From: Phaseolus vulgaris
Taxonomy: Eukaryota; Streptophyta; Magnoliopsida; Fabales; Fabaceae
Assembly: GCF_000499845.2 (NCBI RefSeq)
Contig: NC_023756.2
Span: 6,510,815 to 6,574,814 of the forward strand
DNA length: 64,000 nucleotides
Reading direction: 5' to 3'
In this document: positions 1-13,562 of the stretch, piece after piece
Position numbering within the stretch: position 1 is the stretch's first letter
How the letters are laid out: the number at the start of each line of letters is the position of its first letter
The notes under the pieces: generated by a model
The model's input: only the letters and a program-made list of their open reading frames with translations
Told to the model about the DNA's origin: nothing
Database searches by the model: none
Translations under genes and position numbers: made by a program

Positions 1-2351
1 TCAATATTTGGGGAAACATTGTCAGGAGCTACATTTATAGTATTTTCTAGCATCCTTACTTCCTGCATAAATTGCAATCAATCAGTTCTGAATTTCTTAG
101 CAATACTGATACATGATACAGGAGTTCTTCACATATTGACCTGCATCTCATTCTCATGTATTGGTATGTAGTTCTCAACTGGAGTTATACTCACAATCTG
201 GTCCACTATTGTTGCTCCCTGACAGACAACAGAAATTTTACTCTTACACATCACCAAGCGCAAAAGTTTATCTAAGTAAAGTAAGTTCCCAACTCAACAC
301 AAACTAAAATATGATCGCGACAAAAAGACAAAAAAAATACCCACAGAGGAAAGGCATTGAAACCAAAATATTAAATAAAAAATGCAATAAAATATACATT
401 GTTAAGTATTAAGAAAATAAGCCCTGCTCTTCTAAAGTGACATCATACTTCCTGAATGGCAGTTGCAAGAAATTTGTCACTGCACTGCAAATGATAAAAC
501 GAGCACAAAGCTTACGGTTCTATAAACATCATATAACTTTTATTTTGATCCAGTTTTATGTACAAAATCAGACAAATTTTATGCTTACTCTCTACGTAAC
601 AGAAGCCATAAAATGACATCTTGAGGATTTCAATCTCATCCAACTGGAACCTCAATTAAGCACATGCCATTTACAAGAAATCCTTAACAATTTCACTTGA
701 CAAATACAACCACCATTCATTTAGCACAAGTAAAATGGAGTATATACGAAAGGTCAGATTAGCAAGAGGTATGTTAATTCTAGCTTAGAGGTGAAAATTG
801 ATGCCATGCCATACTGAAACTAACATGATTTCAGTCACTTAGATCCATCATACAAGATGTCAAGAAAGTAAAGGGAGGTATAACCATAAGAACTGTGATG
901 TCATATGGGACTGATTGGGTGACATACAGCCAGCAACAACTTAAGAATGATCTCGAAAAGATGAGAACATTACTATGAACAAGTGGACATGCAAGACATC
1001 GTAAAATGTAAAGTTTGGATGGAGAATTGGGTAGCACAGCACCTATTGAGGAAAAGATGATAAAATACAGCATTGGGTGGTTTGGACATGTGTTTAGAAG
1101 ACCTGCAGGAAAGCACCCAATAAGGGGAGTAGTTCAGATAAAGGGTAGTCCAATATTTACAGGCAAAGGGCACAAATAAAAAAATAGGAAAAGCCACTAC
1201 GGACATTATTTACAGTAAGATTCAATTTAACTATGCAGACATGAATTACAATAGAACATTATGTCATTATTTGATCCAGATAGCCAACCCCATCTAGTGG
1301 AAAAAATGTTGTTGTTGTACCTATAACTTAAATCCAAACTCAAAAGTTAAAAGTTCAAAGAACTCAGTTCAGTGTCTAATTATCCTTCCCAAAATTGTAA
1401 AAAACATCTTTCAAAACTTGACACACAAATGAATTAAACACCAACAGAAGCTGAGAAAACCAATTTCCCTCCTTTCTCTCAGTCAAGATGAAATTATTAC
1501 AAATCAAATTTAACACACCAACAAAGATAAGAGACATACCGATAACAGTAATGCTATTTCAAGCGCTTTTGGGTCTTTAAATGTGACAAAAGCTGTCTTT
1601 GATTTCCCCAATACACTGCAACAAACAGACACAAGCATCCAACCATAAGAAACTTGATTGCTAACAGCAAGCATCAAGAAATGAAGTTAAAGACTTGCGA
1701 CATCTAAATCCAAAGCAATGAAACATAGCCGTTTCCTACCGCAAGCATTCACTTCATCTGTAGTCACATTTGCTAAGCTAGAATCACCAAGAACGATAAG
1801 ATATAAAAAGCAATTTCGATGACTGAACTGTAGCAAAGCACATACATTACAGTACAATAATAGTTAAACCTATCCTTTTCTACTTTTTTTTTTTACTTTA
1901 GTGCATAGTGTGTGTATAAATAAAAAAATTACATTTCTCACACTGCCACACAGAGAATCAAAACCAAGAGGACCCCTTAATTTGCCCTCTTTTAGCTACC
2001 AATAATTACATTAGAACTAACATATATTGAGTTTCATAAATTGAAAAATAAAAATTAGAAATTAAGAAATTTGGACATGTAAAAAAGAAAACCACCTTCG
2101 AATCTCAATGTGCTCGATTTCTCCAGAAAAGGAGAAGAACTCGTGAATTTCCCTTTCACCGGCGAGATCTGAAAGTTGCTTCACTTTTACCGTTCTTGTC
2201 TGGAATAAGGAAGAAAAGTCCCAAATGAGAGAGACCCGGAAGAGGAAAACAGAATAAGGATCAAAATGTGAATAGCAAAAATGAAAAAAAAAAAAAAAAA
2301 AGTAAGAACTTGAAGGCGATTGAAATTCAGTAGAAAGTAACTAACCTGCAT
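1..2351 (-). CDS. BPA1-like RRM protein (binding partner of ACD11 family), 5' part
   Basis: Partial gene, read right to left. Coding exons: 2346-2351 (ATG CAG only), 2096-2199, 1540-1615, 141-218, and 1-62 which leaves the window. All introns start GT and end AG and the phases join without a break. The product begins MQTRTVKVKQLSDLAGEREI, continues with an RNP-like strand (KTAFVTFKDPKALEIALLLS) and the GATIVDQIV segment, then VENYIP. This is the single N-terminal RRM of plant BPA1/BPA1-like proteins, which in Arabidopsis bind ACD11 and restrain cell death. The family assignment rests on my recognition of the RRM wording; the specific paralogue is not decided. The start codon sits in a tiny exon with only two codons before the first intron. 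The C-terminal region is outside the window. The 5' UTR probably runs to about 2480. Confidence 0.85.
850..1190 (+). pseudogene. LINE reverse-transcriptase C-terminal fragment in BPA1-like intron 3
   Basis: The plus strand, antisense to the host gene, encodes a decayed stretch ending in APIEEKMIKYSIGWFGHVFR at about 1039-1098, preceded by a TYGTDWV-like segment near 905. The motif APIEEKM...RWFGHV..RP is typical of the C-terminal tail of plant LINE reverse transcriptases. Stops and frame changes break the rest. It lies wholly within the intron between exons 1540-1615 and 141-218. Domain recognition is by eye; the exact limits of the insertion are not visible. Confidence 0.6.
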
Positions 2352-2479
2352 TGTAGTAATAGTATTTTGTGTTGCAGGAGGTGTTTGTATTCTGAATTCT
2401 GAAATATTGGTGGTAGAGAGAGAGGACGAGTTGTGGAAGAAGACCGGTTGGAGAGAGTGTCACAAAAGCTATGTGTGGT

Positions 2480-5400
2480 TCCATGAGAAAATGAGATGAT
2501 GTATGAATAAGCAACAATTACTTTTAGAAATTATTAAATGGAAAGATCCAATTAAAAAAATTCAAATTTAATGTTCAAATTTATTAGATATTTTTACCTG
2601 TGTATCTATCTAGCCTAGTTTATATTTTCTCTATGTTTTTTATATATAAATATAATTATTTACTGTACATAAGGCGATTTATTCTATATATTTTTTTTAT
2701 ATTTTAATATAGTGTTAGGGTTCAATATGTTGTGAACTCATTGTTTATTGGTGTTTTTTAGTCGTCGTCCCACCACCTTGTTTGAGCCTCGTCGAAGTCG
2801 TTGTCGGAGCCTCGTTGGAGTAATCGTCATTATTGTCGCCAATTGGCCGGTGACTAGATTTGTCATTGTCATCTATGGCTTCTTCCAGTACCATTATGCA
2901 TGATCTATCTATTTATATTAATTATGTCAATTATCATCAATGCAAAGGGCGTCAGAAGTGTGACCATTGTGACAAACATGACCATAAAATTGACAGGTGT
3001 AACGTGGCATGCCTTACATGGTTATTGATACAATACAAGCTTGTGGTTGGATGAAGTCATGGAGTGGCAACAAAATTGGTTGGAAGTTTGCATCGAAAAG
3101 GAGAGGAAATGGTGAGGTTTTGAGAGCGTTTGAGGTGCTATGAAGAAGAAAGAGGTGTGGCCAACTTTCTTAAGGTTTCACTAGGCCTGGAAGGCTCTCT
3201 AAGAAAGAAGATTTGGGAGAGAATGAGTTTCAATTCTAAATACTTCATTCAATTAATGCAATTGAATACATGAGGTTTATTTGAGCTATTTATAGATGAA
3301 GAGAGTGAAGGTAGCTTGCTCTTTAAGCTACCATAACCCTAGTTAAGCAAGCTTAAATATGGTGAGGTTTGGTGACTTAAGGAGGGTCGTGTATATCCTC
3401 TAAATATATTCTAGAGACCCTTGTTTGTGTGACAAGTGATGATTTCTATAGTGTCTTTGATTCATCTACAAAATATTTTTAAAAGTAATTCAAAATAAAA
3501 GTCATATATATGAGTGTTGTACTATTTATACAAACAATTCTTCTGTCTTTATTCTTGTGTATGGTGCCTTGGATGATCCTCCATCAGTTGTCCTCCTAGA
3601 TTTGTTGTGGTTACCCAAACAGTTCCTGTGCAACCTTTTACTGTGGATCCTACTTCATCAGATACCCTAACCCAACCTGCTATTTTTCATGAATTTCTTA
3701 AATGATATGATTGTCAGAACTCTCACATTCAAGTACATCTTTTTCCAACCTCACTCACTCTTATTCTATTGGTCATTGGATTCTCAACTCGTGCCACAAA
3801 TCACATTGTTGGTAATAAATTTTGTTCTCTTCTCTGTCTACCTCCAGTTATTTACTATCTGTTGTCATGGTCAATGGCTCAAGGGTCTCTCATCCAAGGT
3901 GTTGGTATTTTTCATCTCCTTCATTCTTTATCTATTGATAATGTTCTTTATGTTTTTGGGTCTTCCTTCAAGTTATTATCTGTTAGTCGTCTAACTTGTT
4001 CCCTTGGTTGTGTTATTTCTTCACCAAAGATTTTGTTTGTTTACATGACCAGAGTCTGGGATAGATAATTAGCACTGGATGTAAGTCTCATGGTCTTTAT
4101 CACCTATAGATCTCTGCACATGTTGGCTCGATTATGAATTCTCCATCTCTCATTCATGCTCGGTTGGATCATCCTAGTCTTACCAAAATGCAACAATTTA
4201 TTTTATGTTTGTCTAGTTTATCAAGTTTATCGTGTGAGTAATGTGAGTTAGAGAAACACGTTCATATTTCTTTTCCTAGCAGTGTATTATTTTCTATATT
4301 TCAAATCTTTTAGAATGAAATTAAGGATCAATTTGGAATTTCTCTTTGAATTTTGCGCAGTGATAATGGACATGAGCATCTTTCTCATTTTCTTAAAAAA
4401 TTATGTCTTCTCATGATATTCTTCATCAAACTTCATGTGCTTATACACCTCAACAAAAAATGGTAGTTGAGCACGGAAATAAATATCTTGTTAAAACAAC
4501 TCGTACTATTTTAGATAAAGATAGTGTCCATGTAGACCTTGAGAAAATAAAAACATAGAGACAATCAAGAATGGTTCACCATCAAAAATGTAGGAGAACT
4601 CCATAGCTTCCATAGGCTAAGTAATTTTTATAACAAGAAAAATATTTTTAAACCCTAAAAGATAAGTTAACATATGTCTCTATTTTAGTTCTTTCAAATT
4701 TTTCGAAATCTTCCAAACTAGTGTGTGATGCCTTTAGGATTGGTTCAAGATGGTAATCTTATTTCATATTTTAGTTAAAAGCTCAAAACCACCTTAAAAT
4801 ATTCCATTTATGATAAAGGACATTATGCTCTCTCATTTGTGTCCCACTTAAGAACATTACTTACTAACTAAAGTGTTTATCATACAGATCTTAAGTCACT
4901 TAAGTATATCTAAGGGCAGGGTAAATTGAATAAGATACATGCTAACTCGGTAGAGTGTTTAGAACAATTTTCTATCAAACATATTTTTCCGTTTTATAAA
5001 TCGTTTCTACTCTGAGCTATTAGGGATATTATGTGTTATATTGCTCTGTAAAAAATTCATTATATTGAACGGTAGATTTTGTAACGTAGAAAAGCTTTTC
5101 GTTTTAATCATTAAAATTATAAGCACAAGTAGTTAGCAGTGACTTTAAAATCAAAATGGTGATTGAAAGGTTTAAAATTTAATGATCTATAATGAAATTT
5201 AATTGACAGTAATGAAATTTCGATTTCTTTTTATATTACATCAATAATGAAAAATGTCCCAGTCCCATCCCATTTTTAATTTCTAAATAAGTGACTTTTA
5301 GTCTATTTTATATACTGTTCAGTTTACTACTACTATTTTCTAAACATACCCATAACTAACCAACACTTACAACGTCATAATTGAGCATTTACTTTTTTGA

Positions 5401-5787
5401 TTATAATATAATATAAAATGACAATTTACCTAACAAAAATATGTAAAATGCATAAATATTTTGTAAACAATAGAAAAAAATGACGTATTTTAGATTAAAA
5501 AAAATGATAAACATGCTAAAGTGCCAATGATCTCCCAGTCACTATCAAGCCCCATGTATATACTGGTGTAATGCTCTATTTACAAGAATTTCGTACGTTA
5601 CAAAGTATCAGGCATATGCTAAACAAGTAATTACATAGTAAATTCCTGAGCAATAAATATGAAATGTAGCTGGAGTCAACAAATGGAACAGTCACATTAA
5701 AAATAGCACTAAAATACTCTTTGCAACAATCATTCATTAAACAAGAAGAAGCTTTCAGGTGACAAATGAAATGAGAAACAGATTCAA
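2480..5787. other. Intergenic region with copia relic, no host gene seen
   Basis: AT-rich spacer between the BPA1-like gene and the 3' end of the dnaJ gene. Apart from the copia remains at about 2860-4560, I see no exon-like sequence. 4560-5780 is very AT-rich and featureless to me. Confidence 0.5.
2860..4560 (+). mobile_element. Decayed Ty1-copia gag-pol relic
   Basis: A CCHC zinc knuckle (CDHCDKHDHKIDRC) is encoded at about 2970-3001, as in copia Gag. After an unrelated-looking stretch (about 3010-3540), frame-broken pol follows: a protease-like WILNS area near 3775, a GAG-pre-integrase HARLDHPSLTKMQQ motif near 4155-4195, and an integrase PQQ..VVEHGNKYL-like motif near 4450-4485. Stops and frameshifts occur throughout and no LTRs were recognised. 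It is a dead fragment in sense orientation; the segment at 3010-3540 may be a later insertion. Confidence 0.7.
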
Positions 5788-7783
5788 TCAAGGACGTTCC
5801 TTCATGTTATCTTCTCTATACGCTTTCGCTTTCTCAACGGACTTCATGGCATCTTCAAAAGATTTCTGAGTACAAAATAAATTTTAGTGCAAAGGACCAC
5901 TTGAACAAATAAGATGTATAGAAAAACAGTGTATATTCTTACGCTGCTGTATTTCTTATTAATGTAAATATATAAGATACAGAAAGAAGCAAGACATTTT
6001 GTCTAAAACTCTAATCCTAAAGCTGGGTACATATAAATTTAACACTCTTGCCCTCAAACTTGAGCATATAGGTCATACGCACTAAGCTTGGAACATATAA
6101 ACTGAATCTTAGATCCTCTTAGAGATTTAGCCAGAATGTTTGAGTTGTTCATTAGAGCTTACAAACTCTAATAAGATCCTTCAACAGCTTCTATTTAACA
6201 AAATAACAATCAATATTTATATGTTTAGTTCTCTTGTGGAACACCAGATTGAAGGTAATTTGAAGAGCTGTCAGGTTATCACAATACAACTTCATCTACT
6301 CATTTTTACAAAATTTCAACTCTTGGAAGGACTTGTTTAATCCACACAACTTCACATGTAGATAGGGCCATACATCTATACTCAACTTCTGCACTAAATC
6401 AAGCAACAACACTTTGTTTCTTGTTTTTCCAAGATACAAGGTTCCTTCCAAGTAATACACAATATAATGTGGTAGATCTTTTGTCAATGGGACAACCAGC
6501 CCTATCTGCCTCACAATGCCCAAAGACTTAAGTATCTCCCTTGTTCTCATACAACCATCCATGTCCTAAGTTCCCTTTTACATATCTAAGAATGTGAATC
6601 ACAACATTCCAATGATCAATGTGAGGGTTCTACACAAATTGACTCAACTCCTTCTAGATAAGAAAGATCAGGTCTTATCACCAACCTTCTATATCTGTGT
6701 GGGTTTGAAAAAAGTCACCTTGGTCTCTCATATACTTCTAGTTTGAGTCCATATGAGTATGACTATCAAAGGGCTTGCAATTTGTCACGTCTGACTCTTC
6801 CAAAATATCAAAAGTATATTTTCTTTGTGAAATGATGACACCTTTTGATTGTGTGACTTCAAAACCAAGAAAATATTTTAGATGACCCAGATCTTCTGTC
6901 TGAAAGTGGCTAAATAAATGTTTTTTTAACGGAGCAATTATAGGGATATCATTTACTATAATAACAATATAATTAATATAGACCATAAGATAAACACACT
7001 TCCTAGAAGAAGAATGACAATAAAACACTGAATGATCTGTCTCGTTCAGTTTCAATCCAAAAGTTAGTACAATATGACTAAATTTACCAAACCAAGCTTG
7101 AGGTGATTGCTTCAATAAGAACTTACATAACAAACCAGGATAGAAAAATGAAACAAAGGCCATGGTTAAGCTGTGATATTGTATAGCAAAATTGGATGGC
7201 TAAGAAAATTAAAATCTTACCCCAGAATTTTGCATTCTCCACAAGGATTCTCCGCTTGAATCAATGACAACTATCCCACCTAATATAGCCCTAGGAAAAA
7301 ACTAACATTAGGTTCTTGGAAAGATATTTTTATACTAAATGAATCTTAACACTTGATAGTTATTCACAAATAAAAAAAAGACGATAACATGTAGAGATTT
7401 AAGCAAATTTGATTTAGCACTTATGTCACATCCCTTAAAATATCCTTTTTGAATTATCTATCCTCAATCATGCATATATCTAGATACAGCTCATTTATGT
7501 TCAGACTAATAGGAACTTGAGTATCATGAGGTGCCAAAGTATCACATCAACATTATTTAGGTGTTCTGTCATCATGTATCTCATTCAAATATCCAATATC
7601 CAGGTATAGGCAACTATATATCACAAAAAAAATAGTTAAAGTAATGAAAGATAAGCATAATATATTCAAAATAATTAAAATTTTAGGGAGTGTAGATCAA
7701 GAGATTAAGTTACTTTCAATAAGATGTACCTTGATTTATTATTTAAAGATGAAATGCATGAAATATCTAAACTTGAAACAACC

Positions 7784-7837
<54 letters not shown>

Positions 7838-9741
7838 CAGAATCTTACTCGTGAATTTGCAGATAAATAGGGAATGTGATCAAGCAAATCTTGGAATTTT
7901 CTAAGCAAATTTTATTTGTAATTGATGAAGAGATGAAATAGAGAAGCCAAGAAATAATGAAATGCATACATAAAGAAAATAAAAATAAATAAAAGATAGG
8001 TTGTTTTCAACCAAGATGTCATGTGTTTGATGAAGAAATAGTTTGTAAGGAAATCAACTCACTCTCAATGGACTATAAATCATCATACAAGGTTGGATAA
8101 GCAAGAGAGTCACTCAAAACCACTATCACTCAATTATAGTAACAATTAAATTCGAAAATCATATTTATATAAGCCTATAAACAATACGGAATAGGTAGAA
8201 TTGGAACAACCATGAAGAAGTCACAAAATACAATAGGTGTAACTATATCCAAAGAAAAAAATACAAGTAGCAGATCCTCAAATACACTTTTTCGAACATA
8301 CTCCGAGAAAGGTGACTCTTCCATAAACCTATGTGACTACGAGCCTAGGTGTTCTTCGAGAAACTTATGTGTCATGTACATAAAGGAGTGACGTTTAGTT
8401 TTCTAAAACACGTTGTTTTGAAACATCAAGTCATTTTAGAATGGTTGTTATCTATCTATTCCTTGTTTAAAATAAACTAGTCAGCTATGACCCGATATTG
8501 TTTGACTTAACAAACTTTTAACTTTTAACCCTTAATTCGTTAAAAACCCGAGTATAATTAGGCTCTTTGCCTTAAAAGGCTTGAGCCTGAGGGGTTGTAT
8601 ACCGTTAATTAGTCTAATGTTATTAAAAGGGAATGTAAGAGATTCAATAAAACTGCCTAGAATCTTAGGTAAAAATCAAGGAAATATTTGTTGGTGGTAC
8701 TCGAGATCGGTTGATGAAAATACAAACTTCCAGGATTACATATTAGTTAAAATTTGAAAAAATAACAGAACAACTAACTAGGGCTTATAAAATACATCTC
8801 TCTATAAATAAACAAACTTGATTCTGAAAGCTCTAGCTAGAAACCGTAGGAATCATACTGAGGTACTTTTGTCCATAAGAGTTTTCAATAAACTTTAATC
8901 AATAATATAAAGTGTTAGAATGTGCAGAGAATGTTGTTCCTCATGAATTCAGTAAGAGAAAATAGTAAATACCCCGAAAGTGTAAAAGTTATACTGATAT
9001 CCAATTACTTACTTCCATGCTTATAACAAGTTTGTTGACTCAAAAAAACTATTAAAAGTCATAAGAAAAATTATGTCCAATTGGTATGCAATGTAAAAGA
9101 TTTTACATGGACACGCATGCATATTAAACTTATTCAGCCGATAACCATTTTAGATAAAATAAACACAAAAAAGTACATAAAACCTACGCATGTAAGAAGC
9201 CACGGTAGTATATTTAACAATCAAATTCTGAATCAATTAACAAGCACAATCTCCTCCATCTCGTAGATCTTCCTAGCATCAAATTTTAACTCGAACGAAC
9301 AGCAATTCACAACCAAAATCACAAGGAAAGGAAAGTGCATTACGCTGCGAAGCCGAGATAGAGCAGTGAAGACCGCGCCGTCAAAATCCGAAGAGCCATT
9401 TCGAAATTGGAAGCTAAGCCGCCGCCGCCACCAGACCTAGGTTTGTACTCGTTCCCGCTCCCGCTCCTACTGTATCCGTAGCTATACTGAGAATAGTGGT
9501 TGTTTCCGCCGCGGGCGCCCGAGCTCCGCCGGAAATTGTAGTCGGCGCGCTTTTGGTCGTCCATGAGGACCTCGTAGGCCTCCGATACCTGTTTGAATCG
9601 AATTGTGGCGTTTTCCCTAATCGCCCTCGGAGATTGGGAATGCTTGTCCGGATGGAACTGAAACGCTAGTGTTTTGAAAGCGGTTTTGATTTCCTCTTTG
9701 CTCGCGGTTCGGTGCAAGCCGAGAACCTTGTAATGATCCAT
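5788..9741 (-). CDS. ATJ72: J-domain co-chaperone (chaperone protein dnaJ 72-like, DnaJC class)
   Basis: Three exons, read right to left: 9344-9741, 7221-7290 and 5788-5865 (TGA at 5788-5790). Junctions are GC|GTAATG, CTAG|GGC, GGG|GTAAG and CTCAG|AAA, giving a continuous 181-residue protein. Residues 1-70 are a J domain with the HPD motif at 30-32, the signature for stimulating Hsp70 ATPase. A Gly/Ser/Tyr-rich linker follows (about 74-118), then a hydrophobic stretch (about 125-143, [17 protein letters not shown]) that could be a membrane anchor, and the tail [17 protein letters not shown]. This architecture and tail resemble Arabidopsis dnaJ 72. Stopping at the first in-frame stop would give a 133-residue protein lacking two exons. 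Intron 2 carries a copia fragment and intron 1 a dinucleotide repeat. Whether the hydrophobic segment truly spans a membrane is inference. Confidence 0.88.
5899..7163 (-). mobile_element. Truncated copia element (RT, RNase H, 3' LTR) in dnaJ intron 2
   Basis: Read on the minus strand: an RT piece with [10 protein letters not shown] and [12 protein letters not shown] (6738-7163), a broken RNase H region (about 6130-6560), a purine-rich tract TTTGAGGGCAAGAG, then an LTR at 5899-6044 starting TGTTAAATTT and ending TTCAAGT. The LTR resembles those of the old element at 20200-28936, so the two belong to one family. The 5' LTR, gag, protease and integrase are absent, so this is a 5'-truncated copy. 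It lies antisense-to-genome but sense to the dnaJ gene. No matching target duplication was found. Confidence 0.75.
7785..7838. repeat. Compound (AT)n(GT)n microsatellite
   Basis: A run of alternating AT repeats passes directly into GT repeats within intron 1 of the dnaJ-like gene. Both short reading frames across it are repeat artefacts. Confidence 0.95.
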
Positions 9742-11396
9742 TTCGCTGGACCGGATTGGAATTGAATTTGTTTTGGTTTCGTTGATTGCTACGCTTTGTG
9801 GAATTTTCCAACCCTTTCTTCAGAAAATCTTCTCGGCAAAATGAGGAAGAAGAAGAAGAAGTAAAGGAACAAGTTCTTCCGCACATTCACAATTTGGTTA
9901 TTCATCGCAATCGTGGCAGTGCTGTGCCCGCTGCTTTCTTTTATAGGTATAAGTTTAAATGCTTTTCTTAAAATTTAAATTATTATAAAATTAATAAACG
10001 AGAATAATCAAATTATTGGGAGTGAATATTATTTTTTTAATAAAAAGTATTTGAATAAAATTGGAATCGTTTTTTTTAGAAAATAAATGTCAAATTAGTT
10101 TTATTATTCATATTTTTAAACAAAATGAATGAAAATATGACTGTGTTGTTCCATATGTACTTGATTACATTTTTTTTATCTCGGTTAGTGTTTGAAAAAT
10201 TCAACGCCTTATATATAAGTCCATCTATATTAAATAGAAGAAAAAAGTTTATATTTACGTATCAAATATTTTAGAAAAACTAAAGGATTTATATTAAAAA
10301 AAATTACGAATTTTAAAAAATCTAGAACACTAATCTTTGTGGATTAATTTGATGTTAAATCACATTGGGAGAAAAAAAAATTGACATCTTTGAGTTAAAA
10401 CTTGCAAAGTAATTGGAATATTCCAAACTTAAAAAGTTAACACTTCTATATTTGCCGTGTATATCATGACACAATATTCACTTCTAAACAAAGTGGCATT
10501 CTTATGTTTTTATATTAAGTGAAAATTACTATTAACATATATTTTTCATAATATTTATAATTTATTAAATTCATAAATAAAAGTGAAAGACAATGTCTAG
10601 TCATTTCTCCTATTAATTAATAAAAAAAATATTATTAAAAGGTTATATTCCTACATATTCTCCATTGTTATAGTCATAGGGAATATGTTACTTGTGTTTT
10701 AGATTTGATCCAACCTTATAGATACACAAAAGAGGGTTGGAGAAAAAGCTAGCATGAGAGGATCAGGTTCCGTTAGTTTTACAAGTATATATGTTAAGTC
10801 GTTTTATATTTCATTTATTATATTTCTGTTCTTATTTTTTCACTATTAAACATTTAAAATTTGGAAACAAATATTAAATTTTAACTAAACATACTTTAAA
10901 TCTATCCAGAAATAATATTCTAAAGAAAATAATTCTAGAAAATAGAATAATAATGTAAAGAGGGGAAAAGGGATGTGCCTTACTCTTTGCTAAGAAGATG
11001 GGACAGCAATAAACACCAAAATATGAAGAGTGCAGCCAACTATTAAACAAACTCAGTCTTACACGCAAATTTGGGACCAAGTTTTACAAAAACGACCAAA
11101 AAGTGGTAATTACAAAGGCAGAATAGTGAGTACAACAAGCCATAATATAACTAGATTTCCTTTTCGATATCCAGTTACATTTATGAGTTTGGGAGATGTG
11201 TAAATATGGCCAAATGCAACATGTATTTGATCCATTGCAAGAGGTTTATGTTGAAATAATGACCACCATCCACTGGACAAATATGCATTGCAATGTGTTC
11301 TTACTACTTACCAAGCAGTACTTTGGAACTATCAGTGATTCAGGAGTCCTATAGAAATCCCTTGGTTACAAACCAACCTATACAATATAACGGTTT
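9742..11396. other. Intergenic spacer, no gene seen
   Basis: AT-rich sequence between the dnaJ-like promoter (about 9742-9950) and the 3' end of the steroid-binding protein gene. Small frames are not exon-like. The 3' UTR of the downstream minus-strand gene probably occupies part of 11000-11396. Confidence 0.5.
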
Positions 11397-13562
11397 CTAT
11401 TTTGTCTCATCCTTGTATTCATTAGGATTCTCCAAATTGTCTTGAACTTGTTCTGTGAGCTCATTTTGCTGTGTTCTTTGTTCTGGAATGAGCACACCAA
11501 CCTTTGGATACTTTTCTATGAATTTAAATTCCCAGTCCTCTAAAATTGTAAGCTCTGACTCACCTAAACCTTCAAGGTCCCCATTAATGTCTTCAGGTTT
11601 AAAAGACAGAAGTGAAAGGGCTCTACTACACTCTTTTCCTGCAAACATTGCATAAGGTCCTCCGGGACCATAAAAATTCCTGCATGTTCATAATCAAGTA
11701 AAGTCTGTCAGTGTCGTCACTCAAACCAAGTAAGCACACACTCAATGTTTCAAGAGGTGAGTGAAATGTATCACAAGATGACATATGACAAGTAACAAAT
11801 CATTTTTTCAGTAAGGCTCGAAGGCAAGCATAGAGTCTCAAGGCTAGGTCAGTGTTTTAACTCGTCACAATCCAAGTAACCACTTGTTAGCTTGTTCTAG
11901 ACGTTTCTCTTTGTTTAACTCAAGCATTAAATTGTTTGTCCTCACTTTTTTTTCCACTTTTATGCCATCGTCTACCCTGTAACCCTCACATGCCACGTCT
12001 TTCTCTGATATGCAAGTTTCAAACATTGGTGGTTACACATATAAAAAAACTGCTTGTTTTGTTTTCTTTATGACTCCTTACCGCACTTTATTCACTTCAT
12101 CCTCTTTCTTCTCATTTTTAGAGTCTAGCTTTTTCACAATCACTTCCAACGTCCCTTCAAGGTAAATAGTTTCTCCATTTTCTTCCCTTCATTTTTCTGT
12201 TCTTTCTTTTCCACTGTTGTGGAATGGACTATTATACTTTATATTCTTGGGCTAGGCCAGATATTATTAGGGAGACCAATATAAAGAAAATAAGAGAAGT
12301 TTCTCAAAATTTAAGCCCCCGTGTATAATAATCCCAATTTGTTAAAAGGCTTTCTCTTGTATTGGACACAAAATCCTTGAACACAAGCCTAGTATAAAAA
12401 GGTTGAGTACTTGGATGAGACGAAATTCAAAATCTCTGAGAAGTTGGAAAGATTGGATATAATATTTGAAATCCCTCTATCCTTAAGCTAGAATTTCAAG
12501 TTATAGACTGAAGGTTTATATTGGTAATGTTTCTTTGATCACAATAAATTTGTCTATCTTATCTGCTTAAGTACTGATTTGGTTTTACCGAATGGGGTTA
12601 ATTAGGAAGGAGATGATTCAGCAGGTTAAAGAGTTGAGAGCACGGGCATTATTTCAATTATAGACATGCAATGAGGGGTGTATAAAATTTTGAAAGAAAA
12701 TTAATTTTGTCTCTTTGTGAGAACTTTATAGAGTTTTGAGTTATAAGAACTCAAATTTTGATCTTAATACGGTAACTAGTAGCCATCAATCCCATGACTT
12801 AACAAGATAGGATTTACAGTTTTCTAAAATTTAACAAGATATTCCTAGAATAAGAACAATCCACTGCTCAGATATATGAGCATATGACGAGTTATTCTCG
12901 AGCAATGACCATATAGAACATTCACATCATCTATAATCCATAATAAATGTATATTAAGAGATTTCTATAATCAATAACCAATACATAAACAGATTTCCAT
13001 AATTATAGAATTTTTTTTTTCACATTCTACTTTCTAAACCATTTTATTTCTTTTCTTTCTTATTCCCTTTTCCAAGTAGCAGTCAAAGTTATTCCTCCCT
13101 TAATTCTCAAACTCCATTTTTTTCACTTTTTTAATCCTAAATCTCTTAAACAATATCTTAAATTTATGGAAATACATTTTTTAATTTCAATATAAGTTAT
13201 TTCTAATCAAAAAACAAAAGTGACTTTCTCATAAAGCTGTACCTGCCGGTGGACACGTCATAGATCTGGCCTTTGATGGCCATCAAAAGGGGTTTATTGG
13301 GGTCGGAACCATCGTAGGCTCGCAATTCCCTGTCCGTTACTTGACCCAACTGGACCGGTTGGCGAGGTGGTTCGGGGTGGTCGAACTGCGGGTGAGCTCT
13401 GGCCGAAACAACGGGCGGTTTGTTGTAGTCTTCGGGGGACACAAACATGGAGCTCACGGTTCTGTAAACGACGACCATCATAGCCAAAACGGTGAAAAAC
13501 GCGGTGGGAGACAGCCCCGTGTAGAACGTTATCTCTTCCATCAAGCTCGTGTAGAAACCCAT
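11397..13562 (-). CDS. MSBP1: Membrane steroid-binding protein (MAPR family, cytochrome b5-like)
   Basis: Two exons, read right to left: 13243-13562 and 11397-11679, joined as GGCAG|GTACAG ... TGCAG|GAATTT, for 200 residues. Residues about 20-41 form a hydrophobic anchor (AFFTVLAMMVVVY). From about 72 the protein shows the cytochrome b5-like MAPR domain: QVTDRELRAYDGSDPNKPLL, IKGQIYDVS, then FYGPGGPYAMFAGKECSRAL, SF...DINGDLEGLGESEL and DWEFKFIEKYPKVG. These are hallmarks of plant membrane steroid-binding proteins (Arabidopsis MSBP1/MSBP2 and relatives), which bind steroids or haem at the plasma membrane/ER. Arabidopsis MSBP1 is somewhat longer; the acidic tail here is short. The intron cuts inside the domain between DVSTG and RNFYG. 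MSBP1 versus MSBP2 versus another MAPR paralogue is not resolved. Confidence 0.92.

Noticed and set aside
7705..7908. Small frames over the AT/GT tract
   Set aside because: Low-complexity translation.
9617..9971. Frames overlapping dnaJ exon 1 and its 5' UTR
   Set aside because: Out-of-phase or antisense to a clear J domain.
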